Part shown: positions 35,781 through 44,547 of the stretch, one piece after another
Layout: every line of letters starts with the position of its first letter
How positions within the stretch are numbered: position 1 is the stretch's first letter
Assembly: GCA_902569115.1 (NCBI GenBank)
Contig: CACFTI010000007.1
Span: forward strand, 1-64,000
Reading direction: 5' to 3'
Length of the DNA: 64,000 nucleotides
Source: an uncultured Verrucomicrobiota bacterium
Lineage (GTDB): Bacteria; Verrucomicrobiota; Verrucomicrobiia; Opitutales; Seribacteraceae
Position numbers and translations under genes: made by a program
Notes under the pieces: generated by a model
Seen by the model: only the letters and a program-made list of their open reading frames with translations
The model's database searches: none
What the model was told of the DNA's origin: nothing

Positions 35781-37706
35781 GTCTACTCGAAGTACTTTGG
35801 CTTTTTTAGGTTCCTTTTTGGGGCGTGCATTGGCCAATAGAGGATTTTTGGGGGTATCTTTACCCACCCGCACGCTATGCGGATCCATGGAGTAAACCTT
35901 AGGCTGAAAGCTCTTGCCCTGTACCCGTACTGTATAAAGAACTTCCTTCGTTTTGTCATTGATTACCTGAACGACCGGGTTGGGTTTCGAAAAGGATAAT
36001 TTGGGTAACCATCCTTTCACTTTTCTGCCATCGTTTTGGGTCATCTTTACGGTGACGGGCCAACCGGGAAATTGAGCTTTGTCCCCATCCGAAACTTTTG
36101 CAAACCGGGGCCAGCATTCAAAGGTAATGGTCTGGTTTTTCTTATTGAATTTGGCGACGCCAAATCCATCTGCTCTTTTTAATTCGTTGTTACGATCCTC
36201 GGGGTTTGCATAGGCATGCATCGTGATCAGGTTTCCGAGTCCGTCTGAAAAATCTCCGGTCCATGGGAGGGGAGAGTTCGGGATCGGGCGGGGGCCTGGT
36301 TTTTCATTTTCCGGTTTCCACCAGCGTCCATAGATGGTGTTGACGATGGCTGGACTGGTAAACGCAAAAGGGCCATCCCGGTGTTGTTCCACACCGTGCT
36401 GTACCACCACCGCGAGGTGCTGATCGCCGCATAAATGAGGTGCCCAGGCTTTACGTAATTCGTAGAGGGCTTTATTGCGCCCGGTCTGTGGCCAGGCATT
36501 GCTGTCAAGATCTGCTAGCAGACGATTAGTGGGACCTCCATGAATGTGAACCGCTCCACAGAACGCAGTCTGGGAAAGGGCCGCTTTCATTTGAGCACCC
36601 TCCCAATCCTGACTCCATTGAGAAAGAAATTTCAATTGGCGATCCCCAAGCAAGACAAGTCCATCGAGATCTACCGCTTTTCTGTCATATTTGGGATCGT
36701 TAATATGATCGGGGCGGGGACCCATCTTGGGGATTTTTCCCGCAGGACCGGTCTTGAATTTTCGGTCTTCTAAAATCGCAAAATCTATGCCACCCACGCG
36801 GAGTCGGGTAAAGTAAACTTCCAGTCCTCTTTTTACCTTCTTAGGATCCACCGGGTCGGGTAAGTGCCAAGTTTGCTGTCTTTGCACCATGTTGACGTAG
36901 GGAATGGGGTAGAAATATCCGCCACTGTTTCCCGCAGGAGAAGTCGCTACAATCCCACTTTCACCCCATAAGTTTGCCTGCCCCACATCATGGTCGTCAG
37001 GGATGGTCACCGTGGGCCGGTCTTTCATTAAATCCCTGAATTGCAGACCAAATTCGATCCAGCCAGCGGTGTGCTGGGTATGATGGTAGGTCTGATCACC
37101 GGCAAAGAAAAGCATGTCGGGGTCGATCGCTTTGAGATTTTCAATGATCATTGGTCGCGGCCCTTTGGTTCGGCTTGAGTTGCAGGATAGATTTCCAACC
37201 ACGATCGTTTCCTGATTAATGGGGTCTTTACGGATTACTCCCTCGAAAAGAGCCTTTTCCCCGTGTCTGACACGATAGGGAATGTTCTTGGCCGAGTCCC
37301 AGTTTTTTACTCTGAAGTGAGCGGTCCATCCGGGGTAAGTGATCTTTACTTTGGCAATCTCTTTCCATTCTTTTCCTTGCTTTGTTTCCAGTCGTACTTC
37401 TCTGGATTCCTTCGGCATAAGGGGATACAACTGACCGGTGAGTTTCAGTGTCCCCGCATCCACGGTGTATAGGGCAAAGGCAACGACCTGATCCCTTGGG
37501 ACATTCATCTCAATGATTTGCTTGGGAGCTTTGCCTTTCTTTTTTGCAGAGGTGTCTACAGGTTTGGCCCGCGTCCACCATTCACCCGTTGACATGTGGT
37601 CGAGGTTGGGGAATTTGTCTCCAAATAATACTTTGGAATCTGGTTCAGCGTTGGAAATGCCGTGCAATAGGAACAGGCAACTTAGCGAGGTAAGAAAGAA
37701 TTTCAT
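35769..37706 (-). CDS. PhoD-like metallophosphatase, exported
   Basis: A 645-residue exported protein (signal about 1-20) of the PhoD-like phosphatase group. A beta-rich N-terminal part (to about 165) precedes the catalytic domain: VVGNLSCNS (169-177), DPDMLFFAGDQTYHH (195-209) and TIPDDHDVGQANLWGE (234-249), then GDQHLAVVVQHG near 420. The motifs keep the metal ligands of calcineurin-like/PhoD enzymes, although the spacing differs from classical PhoD, so the substrate is open. The C-terminal 130 residues form another beta domain ending in a Lys/Pro-rich tail. It is convergent with the large dehydrogenase gene. Confidence 0.8.
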   Translation of the reverse strand: MKFFLTSLSCLFLLHGISNAEPDSKVLFGDKFPNLDHMSTGEWWTRAKPVDTSAKKKGKAPKQIIEMNVPRDQVVAFALYTVDAGTLKLTGQLYPLMPKESREVRLETKQGKEWKEIAKVKITYPGWTAHFRVKNWDSAKNIPYRVRHGEKALFEGVIRKDPINQETIVVGNLSCNSSRTKGPRPMIIENLKAIDPDMLFFAGDQTYHHTQHTAGWIEFGLQFRDLMKDRPTVTIPDDHDVGQANLWGESGIVATSPAGNSGGYFYPIPYVNMVQRQQTWHLPDPVDPKKVKRGLEVYFTRLRVGGIDFAILEDRKFKTGPAGKIPKMGPRPDHINDPKYDRKAVDLDGLVLLGDRQLKFLSQWSQDWEGAQMKAALSQTAFCGAVHIHGGPTNRLLADLDSNAWPQTGRNKALYELRKAWAPHLCGDQHLAVVVQHGVEQHRDGPFAFTSPAIVNTIYGRWWKPENEKPGPRPIPNSPLPWTGDFSDGLGNLITMHAYANPEDRNNELKRADGFGVAKFNKKNQTITFECWPRFAKVSDGDKAQFPGWPVTVKMTQNDGRKVKGWLPKLSFSKPNPVVQVINDKTKEVLYTVRVQGKSFQPKVYSMDPHSVRVGKDTPKNPLLANARPKKEPKKAKVLRVDPFL

Positions 37707-37833
37707 GGATGTACTTGAAGATGAGAGGAAGACCTTTTCAAGATAAAAAAAGGAATTGAGTCATAATGCCATGCAGCGTTTCGGCTAGATTGGCTGAAAT
37801 CATCCCAACTGGCAGGAATACCGATGACAGAGA

Positions 37834-38643
37834 CTAGCCCATCGAACCTATCCGCCATTGGCGTGGAGATTGTCCGACTTTTTTGCGAAACCACCTGGCG
37901 AAGTAATTGGGGTCGGCAAAGCCGCAGTTCCATGCGATTTGGGAAATGGGGAGGGTAGGATTTTTTAATTCATCAAAAGCACGATTTTCTCGGATTTCAT
38001 TTAACAGGGTACTCAGATTGAGGGTGGATTCCTGTCGAATTTTGCGATTCAGGGAACTGAGTTCCTCATCGAGAATCGAGGCCAACTCTCCAGCCGACTT
38101 GGGGATGATTTCAAGATTTTGTAAAAGGCTTCTGATTTTTTGGGTAACGGGTAGAACTTTTCTTTCCACTCTCTTTTCGAGTTCACCCAAGAGAATTGAA
38201 AAAATTTTGAGAATATCCGAAGAAAGTTGAATATTCTGGACCGAGGTCAGATCAACGGATGCGATCATCTGATTGAGAGTCCTTTCGACTTCTGAGAGTC
38301 TTTCCGCACTGATCACTTTTTCTGCTTTTGAGGTCCCCGGCACTTTCTTTTCCTTAAAGTTAATCACTAATGAGAGGGGAGGGCTTTTCATCGATTTGAC
38401 AAAGCCATGAGTCCTGCCCGGGGGAAAATATAGAAGAGAGCCTCTTCTTACCTGTATAGGTCTCTGGCTTACTGTTTGAACTCCTTGTCCCCTCAAATAA
38501 AGGAGTAGCTGTGAGTGGGTGTGCGTGTGTTCTTCGACCAGGTCGCTTTTTTCTGTATGCCGATGGTGCGAAAATCGCAGGATGGAATAACCCGGTATTG
38601 CGATCCGTAAATCTTCCCAAAAAAGAGGCTGAAACTTATTCAT
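37834..38643 (-). CDS. AraC family regulator with N-terminal cupin domain
   Basis: A 269-residue regulator. The N-terminal half is a cupin-type sensor (HTHTHSQLLLYLRGQGVQTV, then RRGSLLYFPPGRTHGF); the C-terminal 100 residues are the AraC helix-turn-helix pair (AGELASILDEELSSLNRKIRQ, ISQIAWNCGFADPNYFARWFRKKVGQSPRQWR). Such proteins usually sense a sugar or sugar acid and activate a neighbouring gene set. It is divergent from the DapA-like gene with 88 bp between the start codons, and an inverted repeat lies 8 bp upstream of its own ATG. The likely target is the sugar cassette 38732-43983. Confidence 0.88.
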   Translation of the reverse strand: MNKFQPLFWEDLRIAIPGYSILRFSHHRHTEKSDLVEEHTHTHSQLLLYLRGQGVQTVSQRPIQVRRGSLLYFPPGRTHGFVKSMKSPPLSLVINFKEKKVPGTSKAEKVISAERLSEVERTLNQMIASVDLTSVQNIQLSSDILKIFSILLGELEKRVERKVLPVTQKIRSLLQNLEIIPKSAGELASILDEELSSLNRKIRQESTLNLSTLLNEIRENRAFDELKNPTLPISQIAWNCGFADPNYFARWFRKKVGQSPRQWRIGSMG

Positions 38644-38650
38644 TAGATAA

Positions 38651-38667
38651 AGACAAAATTATTGTCT
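38651..38667. promoter_or_regulatory. Inverted repeat AGACAA-N5-TTGTCT near the regulator start
   Basis: A perfect 6-bp inverted repeat with spacer AATTA begins 8 bp upstream of the AraC-type regulator ATG and 65 bp upstream of the DapA-like gene. It may be an autoregulatory site. Confidence 0.35.
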
Positions 38668-38719
38668 GAAAAATGCTACTTTTGCAAGTTCCGTGCTAAC
38701 AGTTCTTTAAAATAGCTGC

Positions 38720-38725
38720 TATAAT
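38720..38725 (+). promoter_or_regulatory. -10 box TATAAT implying a leaderless transcript
   Basis: A perfect TATAAT ends 6 nt before the ATG at 38732, which puts the transcription start on the start codon. No good -35 lies 16-18 bp upstream (TAACAG), as expected for an activator-dependent promoter. Confidence 0.5.
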
Positions 38726-38731
38726 GCAATC

Positions 38732-39817
38732 ATGATTAGGAACGCCGAAGAGTTAACACCTGATACAAAATGGAAGGAGACGGTCTGGTCTTGTGCCCGC
38801 GAAGAAGATCTTGCTGATTCTGTTTCCAATCCCCGTCTTTGCGTTGCGGCCTTGCTTCCTTTTCATCATCGAAAACCCGATTGGCGAAGTTTTGAAAGAA
38901 TGCTGGTTTGGATGAGCGACTGTGCACATCATTTTGGAGTTGAGATCACTTATGTTCTCAATGCAGACACTGGTTATGTCTTCAATCTATCTGAAGAATT
39001 GTATGAGGAAGTCATTATCCGGTTTAGATCTCTCTACCCTGACGCCTCTTTTATCAGTGGGGTCACCGCGGTGGGTGCCTCTCCTGAAAATTTTGAAGCA
39101 TCATGTTATCATCCACATCTTGATATCGCTCAGAATTACCAGCCAAGCGAAGTGATGATTATGACCTCACAGGCACTCAATGCCCTGGGGTCGGAAAAAA
39201 GAAGAGATGCTTATTTTCAAATTGCTGAGAACATTAAAGTACCTGCACTGGTGCATGCGTTGGAGCCCGCATTCGTTCCCTGGGCAACCCCATTTGATCC
39301 CTGGCTCCTTCATCAATTGGCGGGACATGAGAAATTCGTGGGTGGCAAAATTTCCACCTTGGACGAACCTCATTTTCTCTATTGGGCTGCGATGTGCCGG
39401 GATCTTGGATTGAACTTTGTTCCCCATAGTGGTGACGATTTTGGTATCGCTTCTGCCATAAAAATGGGGCTGCCACTCTTGATTGGAGCAGGAGTATCTG
39501 CCTGCCCACTGATCTGTGCTGCCAAAAAGTACTGGAGGAAAGAAAGCTTTGATTCGAGGGTGTATAAGTTATTTGAAGCATTTCAATCATTGGAAGATTC
39601 GGTTTTCCGTTTGGATACCAAGGGAAGTGCTGCAGGGTATAAACACAGCACGGCTGAGATTCTGAAGTTACTTGGTATTATTGAAGAAGCAGCGATTCAC
39701 CCGGATTGTCCTGATTTGCGAAGTGGGAACGAAGTGGAGAGGATGAAGGAAGCTCTTATTCGCCCCATGCGAATGGCACAGAGAATGAAAATCCCCTATT
39801 ACTCTTTTCCCTCATGA
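38732..39817 (+). CDS. Dihydrodipicolinate synthase (DapA)-like family aldolase/lyase
   Basis: A 361-residue cytoplasmic protein related to the DHDPS/N-acetylneuraminate lyase superfamily of (beta/alpha)8 Schiff-base enzymes. Blocks include VAALLPFHH (38-46), SFISGVTAVGASPENF near 106-121 and FVGGKIST with Lys206 as the probable Schiff-base lysine. The usual YNxP motif is replaced by PAFVPWATPF, and the protein is about 60 residues longer than DapA, so it belongs to a divergent subfamily. A role in aldol cleavage or dehydration of a sugar acid fits the neighbours. It overlaps the isomerase gene by 4 bp and starts the sugar cassette. Confidence 0.75.
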   Translation: MIRNAEELTPDTKWKETVWSCAREEDLADSVSNPRLCVAALLPFHHRKPDWRSFERMLVWMSDCAHHFGVEITYVLNADTGYVFNLSEELYEEVIIRFRSLYPDASFISGVTAVGASPENFEASCYHPHLDIAQNYQPSEVMIMTSQALNALGSEKRRDAYFQIAENIKVPALVHALEPAFVPWATPFDPWLLHQLAGHEKFVGGKISTLDEPHFLYWAAMCRDLGLNFVPHSGDDFGIASAIKMGLPLLIGAGVSACPLICAAKKYWRKESFDSRVYKLFEAFQSLEDSVFRLDTKGSAAGYKHSTAEILKLLGIIEEAAIHPDCPDLRSGNEVERMKEALIRPMRMAQRMKIPYYSFPS

Positions 39818-40647
39818 AGGCCGAACCCCTCAAAGACTTTTCACGCCTATGCGTTCACACCATTACCACAAAAAGATGGGAACTAGAAGAGGCCATTGAT
39901 CGTTATGCTGAGGCAGATGTATCCGGAATCACCGTTTGGAGGCAATGGCTGGATGGTCGTGATCCCGCGGGTGCAGGTGAACGGATTCGGGCTGCTGGAC
40001 TGGAGGTCGTGTCGTTATGCCGGGGAGGATTTTATCCCGCCTTGGAGGAGAAATCCCGAGAAGAGGCAATTAAAGATAATAAGCAAGCGATCGAAGACGC
40101 TGCTGCGATGGGTGCACCGCTGGTTGTTTTGGTATGCGGTGCAATAATCGGCCAGTCCCTTGTTGAATCGCGGAAACAAATCACTGATGGAATCGCCGCC
40201 ACACTCCCACTGGCTGAATCGCTGGGGGTCAAATTGGCGATCGAGCCCCTTCACCCGATGTATGCCGATGACCGGTCGGCGATCAATACCTTAGCCTCGG
40301 CCAATGACGTATGTGATGAATTGAGTCATCCCCTGGTCGGAATAGCCTTTGATGTGTATCACCTCTGGTGGGATCCCGATCTGGCCGCCCAAACCAAGCG
40401 GACAGCCGAAGCCAATCGACTCTTCGCCTATCATGCCTGTGATTGGATGACCCCAACCACTGATTTACTTAATGATCGTGGACTGATGGGGGAGGGGTGC
40501 ATCGACTTGCGGGCAATCCGAGGAATGGTGGAGGGGGCCGGTTTTGATGGCATGATCGAAGTCGAGGTTTTCTCCAACCGATGGTGGGAAAAACCAACTG
40601 AGGAATTTTTACAGGCGATCAAACAATCCTATTTGAACCATACTTAA
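39814..40647 (+). CDS. Sugar phosphate isomerase/epimerase family protein
   Basis: A 277-residue cytoplasmic TIM-barrel protein of the xylose-isomerase-like/IolE group (PF01261). Metal- and substrate-binding strands are seen as VKLAIEPLHP (Glu near 148), VGIAFDVYHLWWDPD, FAYHACDWM and IEVEVFSNRWW near the end. No signal peptide, unlike the related proteins at 16045, 53436 and 56375. The start overlaps the DapA-like stop by 4 bp and the next gene begins 6 bp after its stop, so the three are one operon. It likely isomerises or epimerises a keto-sugar intermediate. Confidence 0.88.
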   Translation: MKAEPLKDFSRLCVHTITTKRWELEEAIDRYAEADVSGITVWRQWLDGRDPAGAGERIRAAGLEVVSLCRGGFYPALEEKSREEAIKDNKQAIEDAAAMGAPLVVLVCGAIIGQSLVESRKQITDGIAATLPLAESLGVKLAIEPLHPMYADDRSAINTLASANDVCDELSHPLVGIAFDVYHLWWDPDLAAQTKRTAEANRLFAYHACDWMTPTTDLLNDRGLMGEGCIDLRAIRGMVEGAGFDGMIEVEVFSNRWWEKPTEEFLQAIKQSYLNHT

Positions 40648-40653
40648 TCTACT

Positions 40654-41796
40654 ATGAAAGAACATAAACTTGGTATTATCATGAATGGCGTCACCGGACG
40701 CATGGGAACGAATCAGCATCTTATCCGTTCGATCTGTGCGATCCGGGATCAGGGAGGAATTCAGGTTTCTCCGGATGAGGTGATTACGGTCGATCCAATT
40801 CTGACTGGTCGAAATGAGAATAAACTTCAAGCACTTGCCGAAAAAACGGGTGTCAAACGCTTTACCACCAACTTGGACGAGGCATTAGCAGATTCGGGGA
40901 ATCAAATCTTTTTTGATGCCAGTTCCACCCTTCATCGTTCTCGTTTTGTGGAGATGGCGGCCAAGGCCGGGAAGGCCATCTATTGTGAGAAGCCAACGGC
41001 GGTAACGACTGAGGAAGCACTCCGTCTTGCCCAACTTTGTGAGGACGCCGGAGTCAAGAACGGTGCTGTGCAAGATAAGTTATGGTTGCCCGGAATCCGT
41101 AAACTCAAGACTTTAATCAATCAGGGCTTTTTTGGAGAAATTCTCTCTGTCCGGGGAGAATTCGGCTATTGGGTGTTTACCGGGCATGATCAGGATCAGC
41201 CAGCGCAGAGACCCAGTTGGAACTACCGTAAAGAGGATGGTGGAGGCATTATGATCGATATGCTCTGTCACTGGCGCTACCTCGTTGACAATGTGTTTGG
41301 TCCGATCAAAAGCATATCCTGCCGTGGAGCGACTCATGTAACCGAGAGAGTGGATGAGCAGGGGAATAAATACCCATGCACGGCGGATGATTCCTGTTAT
41401 GCAACGATGGAACTGGATAATGGGATCATTTGCCAGTTTAACAGTTCATGGACGGTAAGGGTACGCCGGGATGATCTTTTTGTGATGCAGGTGGATGGAA
41501 GCAAAGGTTCGGCGGTGGTCAATCTTCGCGGTTGCCAAATCCAGGGTCTGGGTGTGACTCCCAAGCCCGTATGGAATCCGGATATTGAACAACTAATCAA
41601 TTTTTATGAGGGTTGGTCTGAAGTGCCGGATGCCACCACCTATGACAATGCCTTTAAAATCCAGTGGGAACTTTTTCTACGCCATGTGGCTCTGGATGAA
41701 CCTTTTCCATACGATTTGAGATCAGGTGCGAAAGGAGTTGAGCTTGCAGAACTTGGATTACGATCATGGGCGGAGCGTAAGTGGATTGATCTGTAA
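40654..41796 (+). CDS. Gfo/Idh/MocA family NAD(P)-dependent oxidoreductase
   Basis: A 380-residue cytoplasmic dehydrogenase. The Rossmann fold starts with GVTGRMG (12-18), and the diagnostic EKP triad lies at 112-114 (YCEKPTAV). The C-terminal domain carries the [21 protein letters not shown] block with a catalytic-type Asp/His pair. Family members oxidise or reduce sugars, inositols and keto-sugars; pairing with an isomerase and a DapA-like enzyme suggests sugar catabolism. It is the third gene of the cassette, followed after 60 bp by the exported dehydrogenase, which appears to have its own promoter. Confidence 0.9.
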   Translation: MKEHKLGIIMNGVTGRMGTNQHLIRSICAIRDQGGIQVSPDEVITVDPILTGRNENKLQALAEKTGVKRFTTNLDEALADSGNQIFFDASSTLHRSRFVEMAAKAGKAIYCEKPTAVTTEEALRLAQLCEDAGVKNGAVQDKLWLPGIRKLKTLINQGFFGEILSVRGEFGYWVFTGHDQDQPAQRPSWNYRKEDGGGIMIDMLCHWRYLVDNVFGPIKSISCRGATHVTERVDEQGNKYPCTADDSCYATMELDNGIICQFNSSWTVRVRRDDLFVMQVDGSKGSAVVNLRGCQIQGLGVTPKPVWNPDIEQLINFYEGWSEVPDATTYDNAFKIQWELFLRHVALDEPFPYDLRSGAKGVELAELGLRSWAERKWIDL

Positions 41797-41820
41797 ATTT
41801 TTCAGTTCTATGTTCTAGGG

Positions 41821-41848
41821 TTGGCATTTGCTTGGACAGTCGTAAATT
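41821..41848 (+). promoter_or_regulatory. Putative promoter of the dehydrogenase-cytochrome gene
   Basis: TTGGCA (41821-41826), a 16-bp spacer and TAAATT (41843-41848) lie 8 nt before the ATG at 41857, so the transcript would be leaderless or nearly so. It also argues against the TTG at 41821 as a translation start. Confidence 0.45.
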
Positions 41849-41856
41849 ATTTTACC

Positions 41857-43983
41857 ATGAATTCTTTAAGGTTTATCACTTTTGTAAGCTCTTTGTTTGC
41901 AGGTTCGCTTGGCATTGCCCAACAAGGAGACAAGGCGAATGAGAAAGACATCATATCCTCTCTTAATTGGAAAAAATGGTCTCCTGATGTGGTGCCCGTA
42001 TTCACTGCGGAGGAATCCCTTGCCCAATTTAAAGTGGCTCCGGGTTTCAAAGTTGAACTGGTCGCAGCAGAACCCATGGTCAAGGATCCTGTTTTCGTCG
42101 ACTGGGATGACGAGGGTAGGATGTGGGTTGGAGAATTAAGAACCTACATGCGCGATCTGGATGGAACCGGAGAAAACGAGCGTATGAGCCGGGTGATGGT
42201 ATTGGAAGATACGGACAAGGACGGGGTTATGGACAAGGCGACTCCCTTTGTTGATGATATGGTTAATGTTCGATGTATTGCTTTCGTTGAAGGTGGAGTA
42301 TTGGTGGTTGAGTCGGGTGCTTTGTGGCTGTGTAAGGACAAGGATGGAGACCTTCGATGTGATGAAAGGGAAAAGCTCATCGATTTTGCCACCGCTGCCC
42401 ACAGTAATATTGAGCATGCAGAAAACGCCCTTCATTATGCCCTGGATAACTGGATGTACAATTCGAAGTCTTCCCGCAAGCTCGCGTGGCGGAAAGGGAA
42501 ACTGATCGAGATGCCGGCAAAAGCCAGGGGCCAGTGGGGTATGGCCAGTGATGCATATGGTCGCCTGTATTTTAACGCAAATAGTAACTGGTTCGAAGTG
42601 GACTGGGCGACTTATGACCGTCAATGGCCTAGCAAAGGCTCCAGTGTGAAACCTCCGACCAATCGAGTGTTCGGTATCCGTCCAAACACCGCCCTTAATC
42701 GGAATTACCGGCCCGGGCGTATTTTGGAGGACGGCCGGGTTGCCAGCGTCACGACCATAAGTGGTCTGGCGGTACACAGTCATGGAGCGTATGGCGAGGA
42801 ATGGGAAGGTGCTATTTTCTCGATGTCTCCCGGAACTAACACGGTGGGTGCGTTTCTTCCCGAAAAACCATTCCCCGCATCTGATAAATATGTCCATCAA
42901 CTCTATCCCGATGCGATTTGGAAAGAGCGGGAATTTCTTGCCAGTACGGATGAACGTTTCCGTCCGGTCAATGCATCGATGGGACCTGATGGGTTCCTCT
43001 ATGTGGTTGATTTTTACCGTGGTGTGATTCAGCACAAGCGTTTCCTCACTTCCTATCTCCGGCGTCAATCGGCCGAGCGTCAGTTGGATAAACCTATTGG
43101 ACTGGGGCGTATCTATCGGATCGTTCCTGAAAAGCATCAGAAAGTAAAAGCACCCGATGGATTGGTTGCAGGTCTTTCGCATCCTTATCTTTGGTGGCGT
43201 TTGCGTTCGCAGAAACGAATTGTGGAGGGGGACCGACAGGATCTCGCTGAAGAGATTCAAAAATTGGCCACTTCTCAGACTCCAAATTCTCATGCACGCG
43301 TTCATGCGTTGTGGACTCTTGCCGGGCTGGGAAAACTGAATGAAAAGACCGTTGCTCAGGCAATGAATGACAAGGACTGGTTTGTATCCATGACAGGTTT
43401 ACGCCTGGCGGGCGAGAGCAAGGGAGTTGCGGATTTCTTTCCGGATGAATTCAAGCCATCAGCTGAAAAGGTTGCTTCTCGACAACAAATACCTGCGGTG
43501 CTTTCCTCCTATGCCGGTTTGCTCGGTAAATCAGGTTACCCCCTTCGCTCGGTCAAGGTTTACAAGGATAAGGAAGCTGACTGGGTGAAAAGAGATAAAA
43601 ATCTGCTCTCTGCTTATCGCAAGGGAAGAGACCAATATGTCGTGAGTTGCGGAGCCTGTCATCAGGCGGATGGAAAAGGACTACCCCATATGGCCCCTAC
43701 ATTAGCAAAGAGTGATTGGGTTACTGGAGATACTAAGCGTCTGATCGGGGTTGCTGTTCACGGACTGATGGGGCCAATCAAGGTAAACGGAAAGCCCGTT
43801 ACTGGAGTGCCACCGATTATGCCCCCGCATGGTTTTATGAAGGATGAGCAATTAGCGTCTATCCTTACCTATGTCCGAAATGCATGGGGCAATCAGGGAA
43901 AGATGATTTCAACGGAAGATGTAGCCGATTACCGTAAGAGTGAAGCTGAGAGGGTTAGTCCTTGGACTGAGTCTGAGTTCTAA
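41857..43983 (+). CDS. PVC-type membrane-bound dehydrogenase with C-terminal cytochrome c
   Basis: A protein of about 708 residues with signal peptide MNSLRFITFVSSLFAGSLGIAQ. The N-terminal two thirds are a beta-propeller dehydrogenase (TIGR02604-like) with VKDPVFVDWDDEGRMWVGE, calcium-loop motifs DTDKDGVMD and DKDGDLRCDE, and a DGFLYVVDFYRGVIQHK block. A short helical linker leads to a cytochrome c domain with CGACH (about 598-602) and a later PPIMPPHGFM Met region. It probably oxidises a sugar in the periplasm and hands electrons to a carrier, possibly the azurin encoded next. The frame extends to a TTG at 41821; the ATG at 41857 fits signal peptide and promoter. Confidence 0.9.
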   Translation: MNSLRFITFVSSLFAGSLGIAQQGDKANEKDIISSLNWKKWSPDVVPVFTAEESLAQFKVAPGFKVELVAAEPMVKDPVFVDWDDEGRMWVGELRTYMRDLDGTGENERMSRVMVLEDTDKDGVMDKATPFVDDMVNVRCIAFVEGGVLVVESGALWLCKDKDGDLRCDEREKLIDFATAAHSNIEHAENALHYALDNWMYNSKSSRKLAWRKGKLIEMPAKARGQWGMASDAYGRLYFNANSNWFEVDWATYDRQWPSKGSSVKPPTNRVFGIRPNTALNRNYRPGRILEDGRVASVTTISGLAVHSHGAYGEEWEGAIFSMSPGTNTVGAFLPEKPFPASDKYVHQLYPDAIWKEREFLASTDERFRPVNASMGPDGFLYVVDFYRGVIQHKRFLTSYLRRQSAERQLDKPIGLGRIYRIVPEKHQKVKAPDGLVAGLSHPYLWWRLRSQKRIVEGDRQDLAEEIQKLATSQTPNSHARVHALWTLAGLGKLNEKTVAQAMNDKDWFVSMTGLRLAGESKGVADFFPDEFKPSAEKVASRQQIPAVLSSYAGLLGKSGYPLRSVKVYKDKEADWVKRDKNLLSAYRKGRDQYVVSCGACHQADGKGLPHMAPTLAKSDWVTGDTKRLIGVAVHGLMGPIKVNGKPVTGVPPIMPPHGFMKDEQLASILTYVRNAWGNQGKMISTEDVADYRKSEAERVSPWTESEF

Positions 43984-44012
43984 ATTACTTAAATAAAAAT
44001 TTGTAGCGAGAA

Positions 44013-44031
44013 GGTGGTTTATTTTACCACC
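44013..44031. terminator. Small hairpin between convergent genes
   Basis: GGTGGT (44013-44018) pairs with ACCACC (44026-44031) across a 7-base AT loop. It lies 29 bp after the dehydrogenase stop and overlaps the last codons of the azurin gene. An AT-rich tract follows on the minus strand (AAATTTTTATTT). Weak evidence for a bidirectional terminator. Confidence 0.3.
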
Positions 44032-44456
44032 ATGATTCCCCTCATCATGGCGAAATGACCGGGGAAGGAACAGACAAACTGATAATCGCCCGGCTCGGGT
44101 GCGGTGAAAGTTAAGGTTTCATTTTCACCTGGTCCAAGTAGTTTAGTTGCGGCAATCACATCCTCCATGCTTCCTTCAGGAAGAGCATTGGTCGCACTCG
44201 CTCCTAAACTCATCACCTTCTGTCCAAATTTCAGGGAGCTGATTCCTTTTTTGAGAATTACTAAATTATGTCCCATGGCAATCTTGGGAAGCTTACCAAT
44301 GTTTTTGAATTCAAGCTCTACTTTCTCTCCGGATTTTACCGTAAATTCCCGCTTATCAAACTGCATGGTGTCATTACCTGTTATGGTAATTTTCTGAGCG
44401 GCGTGAGAGGTTATGGCAATCGTCGTAATTGCGAGGTAGCTTATGAACTTGATCAT
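44019..44456 (-). CDS. Azurin-like cupredoxin
   Basis: A 145-residue periplasmic blue-copper protein with signal peptide (about 1-19). The copper ligands of azurin are all in place: His63 (GHNLV), Cys129, His134 and Met138 (CSFPGHFAMM), with the 5- and 4-residue spacings of the family. It carries electrons between periplasmic dehydrogenases or cytochromes and a terminal oxidase. A GTG at 44474 would add 6 residues before the signal; the ATG at 44456 is preferred, and a weak promoter (TTGTCT, 16 bp, TAGACA) ends 7 nt before it. Convergent with the dehydrogenase-cytochrome gene, which may be its electron donor (inference). Confidence 0.9.
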   Translation of the reverse strand: MIKFISYLAITTIAITSHAAQKITITGNDTMQFDKREFTVKSGEKVELEFKNIGKLPKIAMGHNLVILKKGISSLKFGQKVMSLGASATNALPEGSMEDVIAATKLLGPGENETLTFTAPEPGDYQFVCSFPGHFAMMRGIMVVK

Positions 44457-44547
44457 ATTCCGATGTCTATCCACAAAAATGTTGCAGACAAATCAGTCAG
44501 TCAAAATTCTTCCCGAAGGAAGCCCAAAAAAGGATTCCTGAAAAAGT

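Noticed and set aside
37707..37833. CCTTTT/AAAAGG repeat between the phosphatase and AraC genes as a terminator
   Set aside because: Short A-T-rich arms with a 9-base loop and no T-run; too weak to list.
42136..43305. A 389-codon minus-strand frame opposite the dehydrogenase-cytochrome gene
   Set aside because: The plus-strand protein has signal peptide, calcium loops and heme motif; the antisense reading shows no domain and is a codon-bias shadow.
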